Part shown: piece after piece, positions 23,939 through 30,846 of the stretch | How positions within the stretch are numbered: position 1 is the stretch's first letter | Layout of the letters: every line of letters begins with the position of its first letter | Assembly (NCBI GenBank): GCA_002451275.1 | Contig: DKBS01000139.1 | Span: forward strand, 1 to 33,507 | Length of the DNA: 33,507 nucleotides | Source: Planctomycetaceae bacterium UBA6894 | GTDB taxonomy: Bacteria > Planctomycetota > Planctomycetia > Gemmatales > Gemmataceae | Direction: 5' to 3' | Translations under genes and position numbers: made by a program | Notes under the pieces: model-generated | The model's input: only the letters and a program-made list of their open reading frames with translations | The model's database searches: none | Told to the model about the DNA's origin: nothing

Positions 23939-23966
23939 GAATTTTAGCCCTATTCGACCGTTTTCA

Positions 23967-25772
23967 TCACGGCAGGAAAGGCTTGGCAAACACGTTCACC
24001 ATCTCGTTGATGGTGGCCGCCGGCAGGCTGAAATTGGCCGAGGCGTGACCGGCTTCCAGGCTGATGGAGCCGCCGAAGAAAACGCTCTTGGCGTTCTTCA
24101 CGTTCCCAAGGCCTTCAGGAATCGGCAGGGCGCCGCCGGCCACATCCTTCAGCACGTTCACGATCAGCGCACCATACTTCACCGGATCGACCATGAACAC
24201 CAGCGTGGCGTCGTTGGGCAGGCTGGAGGCGATCACCTTGAAGCCGTCGGTGGATCCCACCGATCCGGTCCCCGCCATAGCCTTGGTCAGAAGGTCGCCG
24301 GCCTTGGCTTCGTCCGGGGCGGTGATTTGGAAGACCTTGCCATTGGCGCCGCCGATCCAAACCGTGATTTTCTCGCCGAGGAGCTGCTTCATGGCCTTGG
24401 TCATGCCCGCCTTCATTTCATCGGGCAAGCCTTCCTGGTTGCCCAGGCTTTCCAGATCGATTTCCATCTCGATCTTGGAGAACTTCATGCCGGAAAGCGT
24501 GGCGGCATCGGCGGTAACCTTGGGTTTGCCCTTGATGGGGGTTTTGCCCACAGGGCTGCTGAGGCTGCCCTGAACCGCATCGACCGCCGCCTTCACGGCG
24601 GCTGCGGCGTCTTCCACTTCGCGGACATCCACACCTACCAGGGGAATGCCGACCGCGGAAGCAGCCGAGCCGTTGCCAGTGGCGGCGATACCGGCTTCCA
24701 GGGCCTTGCCACCGTCCGGGGCAACCTTCTTGAGAAAGGGCAGAGCCGCCTTCATCAAGGTGGCATTATTCGTGGAGCCCATGTACATCATCTGGCCGGC
24801 GGGCAGGCTGCCGATCACTTTGTTGGAGGTGGGCTTCAGGCCTTCGAGGGCCTTGGAGGTGGATGAGCCGCTGCGCAGGGCGTTGTCCAGCCCCAGCACA
24901 ATGCTCTCGGGCTTGAACTCGATGGTCCCCACCAGACCTTGGCTGTCTTCCAGGGCCTGGAAGGCGGGAGCGACCAGTTCCTTCACAACGGCGAACTGCT
25001 CGCGTTGCTCCTTCGGTATCTGCTCTTCCGCTTGCTTGATGCCGTCCTCAATCCGATTGCGGCCTTCCTTCACTTGGTCGGCATAGTCTTTGGCCAAACG
25101 GTCCAGCCCAACATGGAAGCCGATATCCGAGGCCAGCAGCTTGGCGGCCTGGGAGGTCTCCAGCTTGACGCCTTCGGTGGCGGAGAGGGCCTTCTTCAGG
25201 GTGTCACGGTCGTTGGAGACCACCGCGAATCCCTTGTGGTTGGCAACATAAAGGGTTTTGCCGCTATCCACCTCGTAGGCGGTGATTTCACCCTCTTTCT
25301 TGGCGCCCTTGCGCTCGTCATCCTTGAAGGCACCTTCGATAAACGCGTTGAAATTGTCCGCCTTCAGGAAGGCGACAGATTTCGGGTCACCATCCGCGCC
25401 GGGCTTGGGCAGCTCGGGAAGGGTGATGAAAATGGGGCCATTTTTGGCCAAGCCGCTGAAAGGCTTGCGGCCATCAATGCCGTCCTCGAAAGCCTGTTCG
25501 ATGAAGGTCTTGGCAATGGCGGCCTGGTCGGGCACAGCCTTCTCAAGGTAGGCCAGAAGCCTGTCCTTGGTTCCCACCAAACCCTTCAGGTGGATGACCA
25601 CTGCGGTGCCTGCCGGAACAACGGCCAGATCGCTGCCGGAGTCACCGGGAGCGACGGCCCAAACTGGCAGGGCAAAGGCCCCGGTTGCCAGCGAAAAAGC
25701 CAAAAACCCGCGGCGCATGGCGCGGGAGGCCTTGGTCTTCGCGGTGCGAAGGGTGTGGGAAAGTCGCTTCAC
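23967..25772 (-). CDS. secreted protein of unknown function, 601 aa
   Basis: This exported protein has a long basic n-region and a hydrophobic core (MRRGFLAFSLATGAFALPVWAVA), then a large alpha/beta domain with no recognisable catalytic motif. The opening SDLAVVPAGTAVVIHLKGL, segments such as YVANHKGFAVVSNDRDTLKKAL, and the later SLPNDATLVFMVDPVKYG look like tandem repeats of a periplasmic DUF3352-like fold. A charged helical stretch (DQVKEGRNRIEDGIKQAEEQIPKEQREQF) around 245-275 may be a coiled coil. The start is GTG 25772, with GGAG eight bases upstream; an ATG at 25718 begins right at the hydrophobic core. A fair promoter lies at 25846-25874. The strong hairpin at 23909-23938 follows the gene. 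It resembles proteins found widely in planctomycetes, but I cannot name a function. Confidence 0.8.
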   Translation of the reverse strand: MKRLSHTLRTAKTKASRAMRRGFLAFSLATGAFALPVWAVAPGDSGSDLAVVPAGTAVVIHLKGLVGTKDRLLAYLEKAVPDQAAIAKTFIEQAFEDGIDGRKPFSGLAKNGPIFITLPELPKPGADGDPKSVAFLKADNFNAFIEGAFKDDERKGAKKEGEITAYEVDSGKTLYVANHKGFAVVSNDRDTLKKALSATEGVKLETSQAAKLLASDIGFHVGLDRLAKDYADQVKEGRNRIEDGIKQAEEQIPKEQREQFAVVKELVAPAFQALEDSQGLVGTIEFKPESIVLGLDNALRSGSSTSKALEGLKPTSNKVIGSLPAGQMMYMGSTNNATLMKAALPFLKKVAPDGGKALEAGIAATGNGSAASAVGIPLVGVDVREVEDAAAAVKAAVDAVQGSLSSPVGKTPIKGKPKVTADAATLSGMKFSKIEMEIDLESLGNQEGLPDEMKAGMTKAMKQLLGEKITVWIGGANGKVFQITAPDEAKAGDLLTKAMAGTGSVGSTDGFKVIASSLPNDATLVFMVDPVKYGALIVNVLKDVAGGALPIPEGLGNVKNAKSVFFGGSISLEAGHASANFSLPAATINEMVNVFAKPFLP

Positions 25773-25845
25773 TGCTTGGACTCCATCAGGCTGAAAAGGG
25801 CACTGCGGCCGACATGATGCTGGAAAAGGGATCCATCCCTGTGCC

Positions 25846-25874
25846 ATATGACTGGACCAAAAAGCGGCGTTCAA
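25846..25874 (-). promoter_or_regulatory. possible sigma70-type promoter for the 601-aa gene
   Basis: On the minus strand TTGAAC and TCATAT are separated by exactly 17 bases. The second box is one or two changes from TATAAT. Transcription would start near 25839, giving a leader of about 66 bases that includes the GGAG before GTG 25772. Confidence 0.35.
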
Positions 25875-25880
25875 CGCCAG

Positions 25881-25898
25881 CACAATCGGCACAATCGG
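25881..25898. repeat. tandem 9-base direct repeat
   Basis: CACAATCGG occurs twice with no spacer, directly upstream of the proposed promoter for the 601-residue gene. It could be an activator site in two half-turns or a simple slippage product. Only two units are present. Confidence 0.35.
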
Positions 25899-25988
25899 CA
25901 TACCCAGTCCTACCAGTATAGGAGGCGGCAGGATTCAAAGCCCCCAGAAAACAAAGGCGGCTCAATCATTTGCAATTTAAATGAAAAA

Positions 25989-26903
25989 TCAGTGAGCCCA
26001 GGCAAGCGGACGCAATCCCGGCTCGATATGCAGCAAAACTTGGCCATCTTGAAATAGCCGCACCACGCCCGTCGATTGGCTCACCGTGATGGCCACTGCC
26101 TTGGTCGCCTTGCTGACCGCCGCTGCGGCGGCATGGCGGGTGCCTAAACCCATTGACAGGGTGAAATCCTCGTCCGGCACCATCAGCCGCATGCAACCCG
26201 CCATGGCGATGCCGTCCTTGCTGATCAGGATCGCGCCCTCCAGGCGGGCCAAGTCCTTGATCTGCTCCCGCACTGCCGATAGCTTCACATCCCGCTCATT
26301 CTCCGGATAACCCCGGAACGGGTTGAAATTCATCGGCCGCGCCATTTCCATCACATTCCGGGAATCCCCCACGATAAACAGGGTCCCGGTGGGAAAATAT
26401 TCACGGCCCTCTCTGCCGATCTCGGTGGCAAGTTCCACCACCGCGCTCAGGGTGGGCAAGGGCACCCTGGTTTCCAATCCCCTCAGTTCACGGGCGGTAA
26501 GCCGTTCCAGATGTTGGCCCAAAAGGACCAGGTGCATGGTGTCCAGTTGCGGCAAATCCCCGTCCGGGTCAGGAAAATTCCGGCACAGCACCAAAACCCT
26601 CGCCCCTGGATTCACCCATTCGTGACGGATCGCCTCCAGCAGCGCGATGCTCAAGCGTTCACGAATGCTGACGCCCGCGGTGGTGCTTTCCAGCACGCGC
26701 ACATCCGGGAACTTTTCCCGCAGGACCAGCCGCTCCGGATGCGAGGCTACCGCTGTCAGCAGTGGTACATCCGGAAGCAGGGCCCGAACCTCCTCCCACT
26801 CCAGCGGCGTGTCAGCCAGCACCAAAACCGCGTCAGCTCCCAGGGGCCCAACCAGCCCCCGGGCACCGGCAACCAAGGCTGCTGCGGTTGGCGACAATTC
26901 CAT
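25989..26903 (-). CDS. diadenylate cyclase (DAC/DisA_N)-like protein with altered motifs
   Basis: This 304-residue protein has a C-terminal half that resembles the diadenylate cyclase fold of the DacZ-like branch: TLFIVGDSRNVMEMARPMNFNPFRGY, then LARLEGAILISKDGIAMAGCMRL and GLGTRHAAAAAVSKATKAVAITVSQSTG. DAC enzymes make c-di-AMP from two ATP using DGA and RHR motifs. Here the first reads EGA (222-224) and the second RHA (256-258). The Glu could still bind metal, and the RHx position varies in this branch, so activity is open. The N-terminal half (1-165) is a sensor-like region with Rossmann-type strands (DAVLVLAD, ARVLVLCRNFPDP). Start ATG 26903 has GAGG nine bases upstream and replaces an earlier ATG at 26975 with no ribosome site. 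It is divergent from mnmA. Confidence 0.8.
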   Translation of the reverse strand: MELSPTAAALVAGARGLVGPLGADAVLVLADTPLEWEEVRALLPDVPLLTAVASHPERLVLREKFPDVRVLESTTAGVSIRERLSIALLEAIRHEWVNPGARVLVLCRNFPDPDGDLPQLDTMHLVLLGQHLERLTARELRGLETRVPLPTLSAVVELATEIGREGREYFPTGTLFIVGDSRNVMEMARPMNFNPFRGYPENERDVKLSAVREQIKDLARLEGAILISKDGIAMAGCMRLMVPDEDFTLSMGLGTRHAAAAAVSKATKAVAITVSQSTGVVRLFQDGQVLLHIEPGLRPLAWAH

Positions 26904-27136
26904 CCAAAATATCCTCGTTTGCAGTGGTCCTGTTTTTCCCTGACGATTTGGAGCCGTTATGTTACCGGACAACACCGGCGGCGGCGAACGGTTTCATGGT
27001 GTTTTTGCCGCCTTTTTCAAACCAGCCTCTCCCAATCCATTTCACCCCGCGACCAACTTGAAAAATATGCATGTAAAACGTGCGCTAAAATAGGACCAGT
27101 GGGCTTCAGATAAATGGGGAGAGGAATCCGGAAACA

Positions 27137-28231
27137 ATGGCAGGACGGGTGCTGGTGGCGATGAGCGGCGGGGTGGACAGTTCCGCCACGGCGCTGTTGT
27201 TGCGCCGCCAAGGTTATGAACTGGTGGGGTTGTTCATGCGCACCGGCGAGCACGGCTCCCCGGCGGAGGCGGCACCTTCCCGCAAGAAAGGCTGCTGCAG
27301 CGCGCTGGACGCCGGCGATGCACGCCGCGTGGCCGACCTGCTGGACATGCCCTTCCACGCGCTGGATTTTGAGGAGGATTTCGGGCGCATCGTCGATCGC
27401 TTTGTGGACGAATACAGGGCCGGCCGCACCCCCAACCCCTGTGTGGCCTGCAACAATTGGCTCAAATTCGGCCGCCTCGCCGAAATGGCGGACCGACTCG
27501 ATTGCCAGTGGATCGCCACCGGTCACTACGCGCAGATCCTCCGTCCGGACGGATCCGGCCGCGCGGAGCTCCACCGCGGCCTGGACCCCGCCAAGGACCA
27601 GTCCTATGTCCTGCACGGCATCAAGCCGGCAGTGCTGGACCGGGTTTTGTTCCCGGTGGGCGGCATGCCCAAAAGCCAGGTGCGTGAAATCGCCCAGGAG
27701 GCCGGGTTGCCTGTCTTCGCCAAACCCGACAGTGTCGAGATCTGCTTCGTGCCCGACCAGGATCATGTCGGGCTGGTCAAGCGTCTCCGCCCCGGCCAAT
27801 CGATCGGCGGCGAAATCATCGACACCGAGGGCAACCTTCTGGGCAGGCACGATGGGCTGGAGCGATTCACCATCGGCCAGCGCAAAGGATTGGGCCTGGG
27901 AGGTGGCAAGCCCCGTTATGTGCTGCAACTCATCCCAGCCGAAGGGACCGTGGTCGTGGGCGGTCGAGAGGAACGGGCGACCGTTTCGCTGGTATCCGAC
28001 GATTTTTCATGGCTGGCCACGCAGCCGGACTCGACCGAATCCCTTTTAGCCCAATGCCGTTACCGCCAGGAACCGGTGGCCGCAAGCGCCGAGGTTTCCG
28101 CGGATGGGATCGTGCGGGTGATATTCACCGAGCCCCAGGGGGGCATCAGCCCTGGACAATCGGTGGTGCTCTACCGCGGCACCCGCGTTCTGGGCGGCGG
28201 CACAATCGACCGAACGGAACTGGCTGATTGA
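27137..28231 (+). CDS. mnmA: tRNA-specific 2-thiouridylase MnmA
   Basis: This enzyme thiolates U34 of tRNA Glu, Gln and Lys, using ATP and sulfur relayed from a cysteine desulfurase. The P-loop SGGVDSS is at residues 10-16. The catalytic cysteines are Cys102 in NPCVACN and Cys203 in EICFVPD. KDQSYVLHGI, TGHYAQI and FTIGQRKGLGLGGGKPRYV are further MnmA signatures. At 364 residues it has the usual length. A short insert (GEHGSPAEAAPSRKKGCC) follows the first domain, in the region where many MnmA proteins carry a Cys-containing loop. GAGGAA lies upstream of the ATG. It is a plus-strand single gene, divergent from the DAC-like gene and convergent with the OYE-like gene. Confidence 0.97.
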   Translation: MAGRVLVAMSGGVDSSATALLLRRQGYELVGLFMRTGEHGSPAEAAPSRKKGCCSALDAGDARRVADLLDMPFHALDFEEDFGRIVDRFVDEYRAGRTPNPCVACNNWLKFGRLAEMADRLDCQWIATGHYAQILRPDGSGRAELHRGLDPAKDQSYVLHGIKPAVLDRVLFPVGGMPKSQVREIAQEAGLPVFAKPDSVEICFVPDQDHVGLVKRLRPGQSIGGEIIDTEGNLLGRHDGLERFTIGQRKGLGLGGGKPRYVLQLIPAEGTVVVGGREERATVSLVSDDFSWLATQPDSTESLLAQCRYRQEPVAASAEVSADGIVRVIFTEPQGGISPGQSVVLYRGTRVLGGGTIDRTELAD

Positions 28232-28241
28232 ACAGGGCCCC

Positions 28242-28260
28242 GGGGGGGATCCCACCCCCC
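28242..28260 (+). terminator. GC-rich terminator between convergent genes
   Basis: A run of seven G, loop ATCCCA and a run of six C form a stem. On the plus strand TTGGATCATTTTTTCC follows. It starts ten bases after the mnmA stop and lies just before the stop of the convergent OYE-like gene. The T run lies eight bases past the stem, so it is a moderate terminator. Confidence 0.5.
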
Positions 28261-28265
28261 TTGGA

Positions 28266-29735
28266 TCATTTTTTCCCCCTCAACCGCTCCTTGATCACCC
28301 TCAACTCCACCGCCTCGGGCCGTGCCTTGTAGAACGGATCGAGCGGATAGCAACCCGATACCAGCCCGTTGCGGGGCGCCGTTGTGCAGTCGCTCAGCGT
28401 GCGGCAAATCCGTTTGCGGTCTAGGGGATGGCCCTTTTCCAGATCCCGCGGTAGCGTCGGGTAGCTCAAGACCATGCGTCCCAACCCGACCATGTCGGTA
28501 AGGCCTGCCCGCACCACCGCCTGAGCCACCGGCCCCAGCCAGTCCTGCAGATACGAGTACCCTGAGCCCACCCAGACCATGCCGGGCACAAGGTTTTTCA
28601 GGTCGCCGGTCGCGCGGATCTGACGGGCCACTCCCGCCAGCGGTTCCTCAGGTGTCAGGTATCCATCTGAGGGAGGCTGCGCGGCGGGACGCTGCAGGTG
28701 CGGGTTGTAATAGGGGCTTGCTGCCGTGGTGCAAACCAGACGTACCCCCGCCTGGTGCGCCAGGCGCAGGAATTCCACCGGTTCTGCCAAGTCAAACCCA
28801 ACACCCGTGCCATCCCCGCCAAAGGCGTATGGATAGGGCCCCGTCCATTCTTCCGGCACACCCACACCACCCGGTCCCTTGGTGTACGGCAGCGCGTCAA
28901 ACATGCTCAGGCGGACACCCAGCCCCAAGCCGGGCGCCTTGGCCTTCAAGCCTTCTGCCACCTCGACAAGAAAGCGGGATCGATTTTCCAGCGATCCGCC
29001 AAAGCGCCCTGGCCGGTCCACAGCACCCAGCAACTCATGGCCCAGATAGCCATGGCAATGTTTGATATCCACAAAATCAAATCCGCAAGAGGCGGCCAGC
29101 ACTCCCGCCGCGATGAAATCCTCAATCAAGCGGGCAAAGTCATCGTCCGTCATCAAATGGTGCGCGGAGCCACTGGCACTCCGCCGGTCGAGTAACGGGT
29201 GATGGTAGGCGATCCATGGTTCCAGTCGGCCCTCGGGGTTGGGCCGGGCCCATCGTCCTGAATGGGTTAGCTGCAAACCGATCACCGGGGTGGATTGCTC
29301 CCCCATCGCCTCGCGGTGGCCCGCCAACAGTTCCTCGCGAAGCGAAACTAAATGCCCGGCGGTGTCCTTATTCAAAACCAGTTGTCTGGGGTTGGCCCGG
29401 CCGTCATGACGCACGGCAACGGCTTCCCCGCCCCAGATCAACCCGGCACCGCTTGCGCCAAAATTACGCCAGCGCCTCCGGGTCAACTCGGTGGGGTGGC
29501 CTTCCGGCGTGCCATCCCAACCCTCCATGGGTAAGATCGCCCACCGGTTCCCAGCCGTGCCCGCCGCAGTGACCAAGGGCTGGGCCATGGCCCCACCCGG
29601 AGAGTAGGTATCATCCACCGGCAATTCAATTTTTTCGCGGGTGCAAAAGTCCCTCAACTGCCCGGCGTTCGCGACCGAGGCCAGCTTCAGAAAATCCCTG
29701 TGCGATTGGCTTCTGGGTGCGTCCATGGTGGTCAC
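28266..29735 (-). CDS. NADH:flavin oxidoreductase / Old Yellow Enzyme-like
   Basis: This 489-residue FMN-dependent TIM-barrel oxidoreductase has OYE-family blocks: NRWAILPMEGWDGTPEGHPTE (flavin contact at the first strand), GLQLTHSGRWARP, AAGVLAASCGFDFVDIKHCHGYLGHELLG, the family hallmark DRPGRFGGSLENRSRFLVEV, and DMVGLGRMVLSYPTLPRD. The end has several Cys (RICRTLSDCTTAPRNGLVSGCYPLD). These recall the Fe-S region of 2,4-dienoyl-CoA reductase-type enzymes but do not form its full Cys set, and no second NAD domain follows. The substrate is unknown. The start GTG 29735 overlaps the DapA-like stop (GTGA); ATG 29726 is the next choice. The coupling to a DapA-like aldolase suggests a two-step catabolic route for a ring or sugar-acid compound, as an inference. 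Confidence 0.85.
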   Translation of the reverse strand: MTTMDAPRSQSHRDFLKLASVANAGQLRDFCTREKIELPVDDTYSPGGAMAQPLVTAAGTAGNRWAILPMEGWDGTPEGHPTELTRRRWRNFGASGAGLIWGGEAVAVRHDGRANPRQLVLNKDTAGHLVSLREELLAGHREAMGEQSTPVIGLQLTHSGRWARPNPEGRLEPWIAYHHPLLDRRSASGSAHHLMTDDDFARLIEDFIAAGVLAASCGFDFVDIKHCHGYLGHELLGAVDRPGRFGGSLENRSRFLVEVAEGLKAKAPGLGLGVRLSMFDALPYTKGPGGVGVPEEWTGPYPYAFGGDGTGVGFDLAEPVEFLRLAHQAGVRLVCTTAASPYYNPHLQRPAAQPPSDGYLTPEEPLAGVARQIRATGDLKNLVPGMVWVGSGYSYLQDWLGPVAQAVVRAGLTDMVGLGRMVLSYPTLPRDLEKGHPLDRKRICRTLSDCTTAPRNGLVSGCYPLDPFYKARPEAVELRVIKERLRGKK

Positions 29736-30721
29736 CGGGGATCACAGCAAGTCATCATTTCTTCCAGTTTTTCAGCGATGGGTCGCATCAGGTCCAGGTC
29801 GGTCCCGGGCCGCCTGGGGCAGGCCGGATGCACGCCCGGATGGGCAACCAGGCCTCTCAGATGAAGGAACTGGGCCGCCGAGTGCTTGTAAGCCGGAACC
29901 GGGTCGCGGAAAGTCAAAAACCCCAGGTACTGCAGCCAGTCATTCAAGGCGAAAAAATGCGGATTGCGTTCCCGCCAGAAGCTGTCGCGGAGGGCAAACG
30001 CCTCGGGATGGAACGCGCTCAATCCCAGCAGGTAGTCGCTGCCGTACATCACCATGTCGATCGCCAGGTCATTTCCGGTCAGCACCAGGAAATCCGGCCG
30101 GAAACAGTCGCGCAGTGCCAGACGGTCCCACTCGCGCATCCGGTCCAGGGAGGAATGTTTGGCCCCCAGACATTTGGGCAGGGTGAGCAGTTCCCGGTAA
30201 ACATCCAGGCTGTAGATTTCGCCCGCGGAAGAAAACTGCTTGCCCAGTTCAAAGGCGATAAAACCACGGGGGCAATGGGTTCCCAGACCCCGGTAAGCCT
30301 CCACCAGTTCCCGCCCGCGCAATCCGGTCAAGCCATGGGACTGCATGATGACCGGAACACCCCCGGCCCGGTCTATCGCCGCGATCTCCTGGTGGTACGC
30401 CTCGGGCTGGAAGGGATCACCCGGACGGTCGGGCACACAGGCACCCGCCACAAATTTCCGCCCTTTGGCCAGGCCGGCACCGATTTTCAGGCCTTCCTGC
30501 CGCTCCGCGTGGGTCAGGAGCGGTCCGTATCCGGTGTCCATATTCAGGGCCGGAGTCAGCCCCGCCTCAAAGGTGCGATGCACCAGGCGCTCCAGGCCGG
30601 CCCAATCCGGCTTTCCCTCCAGGTCAAACGGCAGCAACACGGCTGACATGCCAACAATGACCCGACCGGGTTTCACGGGGGGAAGCCCTCCACCCGAAGG
30701 GCCTGATTTTTCAGGATTCAT
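29732..30721 (-). CDS. DapA-like (dihydrodipicolinate synthase/N-acetylneuraminate lyase) aldolase
   Basis: This 329-residue TIM-barrel protein belongs to the class I aldolase DapA superfamily. VIVGMSAVLLPFDLEGKPDWAGLERLVHRTFEAGLTPALNMDTGYGPLLTHAER is the usual opening, with threonine/glycine contacts in the GY.PLLT segment. The Schiff-base Lys appears in LGAKHSSLDR. The Tyr of the YN.P loop, used in DHDPS and NanA, is not at its expected place (MQSHGLTG is found). It is thus probably not a lysine-pathway enzyme; a catabolic aldolase or hydratase acting on a keto acid is more likely. AGGTG lies seven bases before ATG 30721. It is the first gene of a two-gene minus-strand unit with the OYE-like gene, divergent from the HExxH-ChaN gene. 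Confidence 0.85.
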   Translation of the reverse strand: MNPEKSGPSGGGLPPVKPGRVIVGMSAVLLPFDLEGKPDWAGLERLVHRTFEAGLTPALNMDTGYGPLLTHAERQEGLKIGAGLAKGRKFVAGACVPDRPGDPFQPEAYHQEIAAIDRAGGVPVIMQSHGLTGLRGRELVEAYRGLGTHCPRGFIAFELGKQFSSAGEIYSLDVYRELLTLPKCLGAKHSSLDRMREWDRLALRDCFRPDFLVLTGNDLAIDMVMYGSDYLLGLSAFHPEAFALRDSFWRERNPHFFALNDWLQYLGFLTFRDPVPAYKHSAAQFLHLRGLVAHPGVHPACPRRPGTDLDLMRPIAEKLEEMMTCCDPR

Positions 30722-30846
30722 GGGACAGCACCTGAATCAAAGTTAGACTGATATTGAGAAATGCCTCGCGCCAGTTCATTGGCCGGGCTGTCATAATACC
30801 AGCCACCGGCCCCTCAAGGCCCTGCCAGATTACCCCGGAGTCTTTC

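Noticed and set aside
23499..24866. 455-codon plus-strand frame spanning the cyclase 5' end and the 601-aa gene
   Set aside because: It crosses the strong hairpin and two real minus-strand genes, and shows a His/Gly-rich shadow composition.
26904..27136. promoter for mnmA from TTGAAA at 27058 and TAAAAT near 27086
   Set aside because: The spacing of about 22 bases is too long for a normal sigma70 promoter.
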